DNA from: Sclerodactyla briareus
Taxonomy: Eukaryota > Echinodermata > Holothuroidea > Dendrochirotida > Sclerodactylidae
Length of the DNA stretch: 64,000 bases
Assembly (NCBI GenBank): GCA_026419785.1
Contig: JAODTK010005795.1
Span: 1-64,000 of the forward strand
Direction: 5' to 3'
Below the pieces are notes generated by a model. The model worked only from the letters and a program-made list of their open reading frames with translations, was not told the origin of the DNA and did not search any database. This document shows, piece after piece, positions 46,526 to 57,700 of this stretch. The translations under genes were made by a program, and so were the position numbers. Position 1 is the first letter of the stretch; each line of letters opens with the position of its first letter.

Positions 46526-47149
46526 ACATTCTGAGGGGACGGCTGTGGTGACTCAAGTGTTCTATCATTGGCATGTAATATATACAGAAACCAGGAGGAA
46601 GACCTGGTCCACACTATACAGAAAGCAGGGTCGGCAGATTCTGAGCAAACCATTCCCTTGACTTTTCCATGATCAATAAAGGATTTTCATGACCTTCTCT
46701 ATGAACACCAACAGACTTCTCAACTTAACATCAAACAAAAGAGCCAAAGCAACCTCCGGAAAACAAGCTGTGAGGAAAATACATCACCCCATGACAATTT
46801 TCATGATTTCCATGACGGGACAACTTTCACTGAATTTCACAACTTATCCAGGCTGGATTTTACTGATGAATTGCCACACCTTTTCAGGTTTTTCATGCTG
46901 CGGGAACCCGAGCAACGAAACTAACTTTTTCACAAGCAACCATAGTGCCATTCACAAATACTGCGTTAAGGACTTACGGATAGAATTAAGAAGTTAGCGA
47001 TGACCAATCAGATTAACCTTTGATGATAAGACTTGGCCAATCAGGAGTATATGACATTCAACGTCACAGCTTATTCACCTAGGTAGAATCCGGAAGGCAT
47101 CTAAGCCAACAGGCAACCCGAAACAGGTGGTTGAATGCATACATTGCTT

Positions 47150-47576
47150 CAGATTCGTCGAATCCAGAGAAATCAAACACTGGCCCGCCTTGTTACACGA
47201 ATTAAGCCATCAGATACACATATCTTCTGTTCTCCATGATCTGCACTGGCTTCCAGTTCGATCAGAATCCATCAAACTGTCATTGCTCATTCCGTGCCGG
47301 TAAATCAACATGACCCACCGTATGTACGGAGCTAATGGAACTCTATTCATCCCCTTGTTCTGGTCTGAAAAATCTGCCTCGAAATTTCTTCTGACTGAGC
47401 TGAAGTCGTCACTGGACACGTTCAAGTTAAGATTGAGCCATAACCTTATGAGAATGCATTTCATTCAGGTTACTCCGCTGTTGATATTTTGTACATTTTT
47501 GTGTGAGCTCTGTGTGCCCCATGAGCATTTTTTTGCTGATTGGCATTATAGTATCAATATTATTATTACAGCTCAA
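47150..47576 (+). mobile_element. L2/CR1-like LINE 3' end
   Basis: LARLVTRIKPSD then ISSVLHDLHWLPVRSESIKL match the hallmark AARLVTR...HITPLL-LHWLPV-RI-KL block after a LINE RT domain. TELKSSLDTFKLRLSHNLMR (47395-47455) matches the family's C-terminal LP-EL-S-FK-LK-LF block; the part between is shortened. The 3' UTR ends GCTGATTGGCATTATAGTAT and an ATT-rich tail (47560-47576), like the 3' end of L2-clade LINEs. It is 5'-truncated, internally deleted and frame-broken. Confidence 0.8.
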
Positions 47577-48590
47577 GGCTCTTGTCATCGTGGTCGAGTG
47601 TTGACTGTCAATTTTTACTGTTATAGTTACAGCGTGACTGACCAAGGACCATAACTTCAATTGCACCAGTCACACATGGGTATATGGTGGGAATTGACCT
47701 CCGAACAATTTCTCATCGCGTGACGGTAACACTGTTGACCACTGGGAGGAGAATGTTTACTATTGACGTTCCAGCCAACAATATTGTGTTCTTATCGCTA
47801 AAGAGTGACCGCACCAGTCCGAAATAATTTTCAGCAGCACTATAGGAACAGTGTACCCGGGGGCCTCAAATGACTTACCCATTCTTGGTAGTTTAGAGTG
47901 AGGTATCAGTGACACTTTACAAAGCAAATATTCCAGGTTCAAAATCCAGCAGCATCCGGAGGTTTTTCTTTTCGTGGTTGTACTTGCAGTGACGATGTGC
48001 AAGTCTTCGTCTTCATTTTCATTGGTTCTGCTGAATGCAGGGAATGCTGGGGTTTGTTACGAGATATTGCAATAAGTCTTGTAGGTCGCTGTGGCAATTC
48101 CGCTCCTCCAGGTTTGAGGAAGTTGTCGGGTCCTGGAGTTCACGCAGTCTTCCTTAGGATGAGGGACGTAAAATGGCCGTCCTGGGAAGCAAGTAGGAGT
48201 AGGGATGGTTACACCCTGCGTGAATCATCGAGACTAGGCGAGAAGAGAAAGCAAGTTATCGACAGTGCTCATCCACAATCCGTGACCGGACACGATTCCA
48301 CCCAGACAAGTCCCACTCAGCAGAATGTTTTTCTGGTCAGGAATTAGGGTGCGGACTAAAGTTAGGGTGACGTGTTGGTGGGAATTGTCCGCGTGGGAAT
48401 TTTCGGAACTCCACAATCAATGCAGCCAGGGTTCTTAGATGATCCTAATGGCCCATGAAACGTACCAATCAATCAATTTAAGTTAAGCAATTTAAGTCCA
48501 TTGGCCTTCAAAAGACACAAGGTGGTCAGCTATTTCTACTCTCTTGAGTTTTCATTTTCAGTTGTAAACAAAGAAGACAAGAGGAATATT
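47577..48590. other. Non-genic stretch 3' of RPS11
   Basis: An open frame at 47997-48347 (+) is not recognised. No other feature. Confidence 0.4.
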
Positions 48591-48604
48591 TTTCCCTCTG
48601 GCCA

Positions 48605-48610
48605 TTTATT
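48605..48610 (-). promoter_or_regulatory. RPS11: Polyadenylation signal of RPS11
   Basis: AATAAA on the minus strand, about 48 bases past the RPS11 stop. A short 3' UTR is typical of ribosomal-protein genes. Confidence 0.75.
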
Positions 48611-48658
48611 CCTTAACTATTTCTACAAAGTCAGCTCCTCAAATTCTGCCAGACTGCC

Positions 48659-48782
48659 TCAGAACTGTGGAACTGCTTCTTCCCCGACCTGGTGCCTTGT
48701 TCACCTTCAGGACGTTGAACCTGATCGTCTTGCTGATTGGCGGCACTCCCCGACGGTGCACGAATCCCCACGATCTTCCGTC
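48659..48782 (-). CDS. RPS11: RPS11 last exon
   Basis: Acceptor GGGTTTCATTTCAG precedes 48782. TVGECR, ISKTIRFNVLKVNKAPG and KKQFH match the family's [31 protein letters not shown] end. The stop TGA at 48661-48659 assumes one missing base after CACAG; without it the frame would run to TGA at 48636. Confidence 0.92.
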
Positions 48783-51700
48783 CTGAAATGAAACCCAGCG
48801 AGAAGTGAATGCTGCCTGGATAGATGAGCATCCTGATATTTTTGTGACTGAATAGAAGTTGGTTCCTTCAGGTTCAGGCAGATCGGCAAGTGGTGAGGTT
48901 CAATGCCTTCATGTGCGACTCCATTTGAACAATGCATTTACTCTGCATACGTGCCCTCGCCATAAAGACGACATAGCGTGTCAGGCTGAAATTCATAGTT
49001 CTGGAGGTGTTGAAGCACCCCCTCAACTATGGCTACACCACAGTGTTGCCAAGACACACACATTTTGCAAACAATATAGACAGCAAGTTCAAAGTCCACA
49101 GTGCTCTTATTTTTCTCACCATTCTGTAAGCATGACTGCCGCCAGGTAAACACCAACAGGTAAATCTGTGGCCAAATTCATTTACAGCCTTAGCCCAGCT
49201 AAGACTGACAGTTCATAATTGACCGACTGACTGAATCAGGAGTTGCTTTTGCTTTTTCCAAGCTGTGTATTTAAGTGTAATATAGTCCTACAATATGAAT
49301 ATTTATTAAGAAGCACTAGAGTGTCACTCTGAATGGAATTTAGTTCTGAATTTCACGGAGGGGGCGTTGCTTGGAATAGCACCCAAAAATGAAGTATTTC
49401 AGACCCTGCATCATGTACACATACCACCCCCAGTGTTAGCACAAAAGTGCGGGATAGTCAAACTTACCAAATCTACATCTCATCTCGAAAATGACATGAT
49501 GCTGAAGGGAAAGACCTCCTTGATTTAAAAAAAAAAAAAAATTCTCATGGAAAAAAAAAACAAAACAGGGAAATTTCCTCCCGGATCCAATTCCTGAGCG
49601 CCCCAGCACTGAAGACCACTTTACTATGACCAACCCCCACCTCTCCCTGCCCACCCGCTTTCCCCCAGCCAACCATCAGAGAATCTGACACATACCCTGA
49701 AGGCAAGGGGAGTGTGGACAGGACATGTTCTGGTGCCTCTTCTCGAACCTCTTTGTATTTGGGGTGTAGTGAGGTAGTCCGGCGGATCACGATGCTCCGC
49801 TGCATCTTCATGCGGATGACGACCCCATTAAGGATCATCCGTCCCCGGAGTGGCTGTTTACGGTGACGGGGCATTTCTTGTCGATGTATGTCCCCAGCTG
49901 CGGCCTAATCGGAGGAGAGAGAGCAGCGGACAAGTAAGTTTGATAGCCGGAAGACCTAGCATGTCGCTAGTTTCACAATGCTAGTACTAGTTTCGTAAGA
50001 CGGTGCCATCTGATTTCTTGCTGCTCTTCATTGCGGCTCACACAATTCGAGAGCACTACCATCAGCAGTCCTAACTGTATCAACGTCTATTTCAAATGTT
50101 AATTTGCTACGTATCAGGAGCGACGAGCACACATGACAGAGACCTCCTACCTTGAAATCAAGTTTTTGCTGATGAATAGTCCAAATTGTTAAACGTGTGC
50201 TACTACAAAGCATAGGCAAGTAAGTAAGTTACAATTTGAACATGGCTGAACAAAAAATAGCTAGCAGGTAGGGTTGCGCGGTACGGTGTACTGACAATTG
50301 TGGAACCGGTAGTACCGAGACTTGGCCACCGGTATCGGTGCTGGTACCGGTATTAACGTTGTCTAGAAAAAAAATCAGGGATCGTTATTGTTACTTGTGT
50401 GATACTGGAAAACTTACAGCTGGTATTCACCACAGTTCCAATCAATTTCAAGCTGCTAGGTATACATCCCTCTTGCTCTTTTGCCACTATTCAAAAATAT
50501 TGGTCTGAAATCAATGTTCAGTGTTCAAATTGCTTATTTACAATGTTCACTGAGCAGTGGAATAATAATATACTCTGTTTAGCTACAAGCCTGCGCCCAC
50601 ACTCTCATACGCAAGGCAATTACCATTGATTGAAGGTCTGTCATAACCAGAAAGCCAAAGTCTTAGTGATTCCGTGACTTCTTTCTGACCACCAATAGCC
50701 AGACACAAGGGACAAATGGGAGAGGGCTCATAATGGGAAACATATAGTCTGACAAATTTCACATTTTCCCAACCAAACCAATAGGGTCCCAATACTCTTG
50801 ATAAGATAGGCTTACAACACTAATTCGGATTTCAGATTGGCCTCTGGTGACCAAAAACAATAGGGTGTCATGTACTCATCATGACCTCGACCTGACCCCA
50901 AAACACATAGGGTAATGTACTCAGCATGGGGAAACACACAACCCAAGTAGAGTTCATCCATCCAGGTGGGGTCACAGTTATCGTGTTCACAAGCCGAAAT
51001 GCGGGCCAAAATATTGACTTCATAATTTCCTAGTTTCACGAAATTCACCCCCAAATATACCAGAAACCGCGGGTTCCTGTACTCCCCATAAGAATTGCTA
51101 CACACCAAATGTGAACCTGATCAGAGCAAACATTCTGGACTTATCGTGTTCAACAAGGTTGATTAATACTGGACCTCTGGACCTCAGAACCTGAACCACA
51201 AAACAATAGGGTTCATGTACTCATCATGGGGAACACACATACATTATGAGCTTTCAACATCCCTCCAGGTGGGTCCGTTATCGTTTCACAGCCAAATTGG
51301 CCAAATACAACTTTTCATCAAATTTTTTCCCTATTTTTGGACACCAAATTCACTCCCACACACCCCGACCTATACCAGAAACCGAGGGTTCCTGTCTCCC
51401 CATAAGAAAGCTATACACAACACACCAAATTTGACCCCATCAGACCACCACTCTGGACTTATATCGTGTTCACAAGGTTTCATTTTTTTTGTTTTTTCAG
51501 ACTTTGACCTCGGGGACCTCAGATGCCCTATGACCTGACCCCAAAACAATAGGTTCATGTACTCATCATGGAACACACATACCAGTATGAGTCTCCTCTC
51601 TCCTGTGGGGTTCACGTTATCAATGTCCACAATCCAAATTGGCCAAATTTAACTTCCTATTTTTGACCAAAATTCCCCCCCCCGACTATACCAGAAACCA

Positions 51701-54700
51701 GAGGGCTCCTGACTCCCCATAGAACCGCATACAAACACCAAATTTGAACCTCAATCCGAGACCAACCATTCTGGACTTATCATGTGGCCAAGGTTTTCAT
51801 ACTTTGACCATCTGGTGACCTCAGTGACCTCTGCCCTGACCCACAAAACAATATGGTCATGTACTCCTCAATGGGAACAACATCCCAAGTTGATCTTTCA
51901 TCCTCCAGGTGGGGTCAAGTTCTCGTGTTCACTAGCACACGCCAAAATTGCCAAATTATTAACTTTACTTTTCAAATTTCCCTATTTTGAACCAAAATTC
52001 ACCCCGAAGCTACGCAGAAACACTAGGGTTCCTGTACTCCTCCCCATAAGAAAGCTACACACCAAAGTTTTTTTTGAACCCGATCCGAACCACCAGTTCT
52101 GGAGCTATCGTGTCCACAAGGTTTTTCAGACGTTGACCTGTCTGGTGGACCTCAATGACCGCTGACCTTACCCCAAACCAAACAATAGGGTCATGTACTT
52201 CACCATGGGGGAACACACGTAACAAATATGAACTTCATCCAACCATGTGGGATTGAGTTATCTGTTTCACAAGCTAAAATTGGCCAAATTATTGATCTTT
52301 TCCCACAAAAGTTCTCCGATTTTTGACACAATTCACAGGACGACCTATTCCAAACGAGAGGTCCTGTCCTCCCCATAAGAAAGCTACACACAAAATTTGA
52401 ACCGATCAGACAAAAAATTATCGACTCTTTTTTTTTTTTTTTTTATCGTGTACAAGGTTTTCAGACTTGACTCTGGGGACCAGATGACTCTGACCTGACC
52501 CCAAAACAATAGGGTTCATGTACTCATCATGGGACCACAACAAGTATGAGCTTCATACGTCCAGGTGGGGTCACGTTCTCGTGTCCACAAGCCAAAATTG
52601 GCCAAATTATTAACTCCTATTTTTGACCAAAATTCACCAAGACCGTATACCAGAAACCAGAGGGCTCCTGTACTCCCCATAAGAAACGCTACCACCAAAT
52701 TTGAACCTCATCAGACCAAAAACCATTGGGACTTACTAATGTTTCACAAGGGGTTCAGACTTGGACCTCTGGTGACTCAGATGACCTATGACCGAACCCA
52801 AAACAAGAGGGTTAATATACTCATCATGACGAACACACATACAAGTATGAGCTCATACATTCCAGGGGGGGTCAAGTTATCGTGTTCACAACAAAATTGG
52901 CCAAATATTACTTTTCAATTTCCCGCCAGAGAGCTCGTCTCCTGACCAAAATTTCACCCAGACCTATACCAGAAACATAGGGTTCCTGTTACTCCCCATA
53001 AGAGAAAACAAAAGTACCACAAATTGAACCCGATCAGACCAAACCATCTGGTAATCGGTCCACACGTTTCAGACTTTGACCTTGTGACATCAGAGGACCT
53101 CTGACCTGACACCCCAAAACAATACGGGGTATTAACTCACACATGGGGAACACACATCCAGGTATGAACTTCATCAATCCACTGTGGGATTGATGTATAC
53201 TGTTACAAAGCTAAATTGGGCCAAAAAAAAAAAAAAAAAAAAAATTATTGACTTTTCACAAATTTCGATTTTGACCAAAATCCACACCGACATATTCCAA
53301 AAAAAAACGTAGGTTCCTGTCCTCCCCATAAGGAAAGACACACCAAATTTGAAACTCGATATAAGACCAACCAGTCTGAACTTTCGTGTTCACAAGGTTT
53401 TCAGACTTTGACATCTTGGTGGACTCAGATGACCTCTGACTGACATCAAAACAATAGGGTTAAGTTCCCCCTTTTTCATGGGAACACACATACCAAGTAT
53501 GAGCTTATCCATGAGGTGGGGTCGAGTTATTGTGTTCACAAGCCAGCAGTACATACACACATACTACACCCCACCACACACAGCTGTAATGACTGCATAG
53601 AATCCTATGACTGCGTAAAGGAAATCAAAAAGCCTTTATTTCGCGGAATAGTATATGGTTGTTGGTACCCACGGTGATGCTTGAAATCTGCACCGCAACT
53701 AATCAGAGCACTGAAATTTCATCACATGTTTAACTAAACAATGGCAACATGCGCTGCACTGCCAAATGTCGATCACATCGCTGTCGCTGACAAGTGATGT
53801 CTATCTTGCAGAAAATTCCCAGGTGAGTGATAGAAAATTACTTCAGTTTGCCTAAGATTTTGGAAAATATTGAGGCATTGAATTGATTATAGGATATCCT
53901 CCGGGGATGATGGGAAATCCACACAAGTTTTTTGTTAATATAAAGTTGTCCAGGTATGTAAGAGGATTTAGTTTTTTATATGAAATAGAAAAGTATGTAA
54001 TGAAAACAACCACGTAACGTTGGTCAGTTGGTCATACAATACTTTGAATCAACGGGGAATGATCTCACGCAGCCGTTTGGAAATAGGTGCTACATTTCTG
54101 TTCGTTGACACTGACAAATTTGTTCAAGCGGCATGTGAAACGGCCAACACTTCGAAAATGGTAATTTTAGACTAGAAATTATTGTTTATGAAAAGACATT
54201 TGTTAGTGGTAAACATAGACTGCTGAAACCACGATGTGTGCGGTCGCCGAAATCGGACACTACTACAAGCACCAGTAATTTTAGCCAGTACCGGTAATTT
54301 TAAGCCAGTACGGTAAAGCTACCGTTGCATACGGACGTCGGTACTGTGAGTACGGTGACTGCAAGTACCAGTACTAATGTGAATTTACCGGTATACCACG
54401 CAACCCTACTAGCAGGAAAATTTACATAAACACTTCCAAATAAGACGTGATACAGTGGTATAGGACACTGCAGGAATGCTGTAGGGTGGTGGGTAAAGCC
54501 AGCAGGAAGCTGGGACTATCTCAGCTTCCTGAACCCGCAGATTCAAATCAAAATGTTTATAGTGCCACAAGAATATACCCATCCTATGATGAGAGCTATG
54601 TCCTGTCCAATGAATGCACCCCATGTTACACTACCAACCGTTGTGATTTTTGTGTCTGGTGGAAGCTTCAGTGAATGAAAATTTGATTGATGGTCCGAAA

Positions 54701-57700
54701 AACAGGTCTGTCAAAATTTTGGTCGTCTTCTGAACGATCCAGACGATTGAAGAAAACAAAAATTGAGCACTGAAACACAGCAAATTAGGGTGCCAGAATG
54801 AGCTGAAAAAAATTTAGGAGAAAAAAAAAGGCTCCACGATATTAGAGAAAGAATCTCGTTCATTGTCGTGGAGAGAGATATTAAAGAAAATCTCTTTAAT
54901 GTTTGTGAGATCAAGTCCGAGTCGGGCCCTAATACAACTGTGAATTTTGGCATAGATATATAGAGTAGGTCAATCAGTTAGTTGTTGCATCACCCCACAA
55001 ACAGAATATGTTGTAGTGTTGCATAATATTCCAATGAAACTCCCACACGGCCTACCTGTTTTAGAGATGAAGTCATCATCGAGTAGGTTTATAACAACAA
55101 GTCATGTAAATGCAAACTGCAATGCCCTAAACAACCCAAACTATCCAATTACTCCCTCCCCCCTCCAACTCTCATGGACCCATGTATTTTTTCAAGACAC
55201 GTTATCACTTTGAAGTATTTGTTTATTGCATGCATTCCAAGAAAATCTTCAATCCATAGTTTTTGCAGACAACAGCACAGTGTAGTTTCATGAGAATGCC
55301 ACCTCTGCTGACGGCCATTCAGCAAGCAGTTTAGTCGGTTAAACCCACTATTTGGCTACTTTTACATTTGGAGTGAGTGATTTTGATGACATTGACGAAC
55401 AAGGTAGTAGTACATCCCGATTCAAGATTATCAATGTCATAAGAATTTCTTTTTTTTTTTGCAGTCGTCTTTCCCAGGTTTCCCTATGGATTTCTTTGAC
55501 GGTTCTGACCTGGTTTCCAGGTCGAGGCCCCCTGGCCCCCCCCCCCACCCCCCGAGTCCGAACTGGCAAACCTGGTCATCGTAGCAGAATTCCTAGACCT
55601 TCAACAACTGTCTCATACCAAGACGACTCGAGCCGTCCACACTGGTGCCCAGTGAGCCAAACTGTTTTACGAACCTCAGTGTCGAAATATCTACCTGATC
55701 AGCAGTTGTATTTTCGACCACTCCCCCCCCCATGGAAAGCCGAGCTGGTTCCGCCGGGCTTCTAACTCATAGCTTCCACTAGCCCGAACAAAAAGTTGAC
55801 TAGCCCAATAAAATTTATTAGGCCGACCCCACCGCTCGCCTCACTGCGAAACTTCCAACCAACGATGCTCGAGGAGCGAGTTACGTTATAAGTCGCGCGA
55901 ATAGCTGCGAACAAGGCGTAAGTATGTCAAACATATTCAGTCATATCCTAATCAGTGTTGATTGCTAGGTTTCGAAATGTGGGGGGGATTGCCCACTACA
56001 ATTTTTCAAAGGGGGATTGGAAATTGGGGGGGGGTTCACAAGAAAATAGATCGGCAGTCTTTGATCATGCATACACCGAACATGCAACGTTGCCCGTTTC
56101 ACATTGGGAGTTGGTGTGCTAAGGGGTTTAAGCCTCCATCGTGGCCAATTGTCTACCCGACTCGCTCTCTCAAACGGACTGCATTGAAAACTATTGACTA
56201 CACAAGTTGAACTGTATATAGGCAAGGGTACCGGGAAATCACCCATGCCATACCATCATGCTTTCACCCCATAGCAACATGACTGTCCCCGAAAGGGCAA
56301 ATCCTCAACGGGGCAACATTTTTGGCCCATAGTGATGTTCTTCCCAGGCAAAATTGGATTTTGTGTGAATAATAAGAAAATAAAAATGATAATTTCCAAC
56401 CCACAAAAATTCCCGCAAGGTAGCCACCATTACACCTAAGCTACTGAACTTGCTATGACTTTTTACGGGATCACACTCAGCCTGCGATCAGAAAAGTGGT
56501 TATCTGAAGACACCTTGACAAAAAACATGCTTCCAATTTCTTTTGTGAAAAGTGTTGGTATCAACCATCCACATGCACTGTTTAATTATTTGCTGACTTT
56601 TAAATGTTTTCAGATCGCAGATTCTAACGTATTTTACAGTGTCCTTGGTCCCATTCCACAAGGTTAACATAGAGTGTGTACATAAACCCAGTACTACAAA
56701 GTCATGTCAATCGAACGTTAACGATGTGTAGGTTAAAAATAGTGTTTCTCTCATGTTCTGCAGTGTTACGATGTCTGACACAATGATATTAGTATGAATA
56801 CATTGTGCCTGAAGTCCTGAGATCGTGACTGGTTGAAAAGATTGCAAAATTTACTATTCCTGTTATGGAAACCAGTGCGAGTCATTCCACACATATAAAT
56901 TATTTTGTGCGGGATTTTGAGTTTTGAGTGCGCAGATCATGCGATCCCACACCTTTAGCGTGAACACTGATCGTAATGCACAGTTCACTCGGTGAGTCTG
57001 TGTTCACGTGGGGCCGGGCGTTTCTTATACAACTTTTTGTTATGGGACTACGATCGTTGATCGGCTTACATTTTCGTGACTGTCGAGTATCAGCCCGACG
57101 GGCAGCTGCAGCAGTGTTTCTAGTAGCCCGAACTGAACTTCGAGTAGCCCCGGGCTATCGGGCTTACGTAAATTTCGAGCACTGTTTCCGCTTTATGTTA
57201 TGAAGTGCCTAATCATATCACGTAGATCATCTAGTGCAAGCAGTCAGTGTTTAAATAAATCTGTCATGCTATGGTGCATTTGATTGGTGCTCGTACTTGT
57301 AAGGATTAAATTCATATTAGTGATATGCTCAAAGAACAACTCAACAAGACATCAACAAGACAAGAGCTTCTGCAGAAAGTGCAATGGGAAAGCATTGAAA
57401 TAAATCAGGAGCCACGGAAAAACAATGAGATCATCCGACTCCCAAACAAGACTAGACAGAACCAACCCATTTAGGAACTAATGACATCCCCATCCCATCA
57501 TATAATTTAGGAATAAACTGCAACTGGAGACTTTTACTGGGAATAAACAGTCGAGAGTATGAATTTAGGTAAATGACGAACGAGGCGCAGCCGAGTTCGT
57601 TATTATACTAAATTCAGAGTCGAGACGATTTATGAACCAGTAAAAGTCGACCTGCTGTAGATTATTCCTTTCTACAACCCGCAACATTTAAATTATCCAA

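Noticed and set aside
48783-49695. Intronic C/D-box snoRNA in RPS11
   Set aside because: RPS11 introns host snoRNAs in vertebrates, but I found no paired C (RTGATGA) and D (CTGA) boxes with terminal stems on the minus strand.
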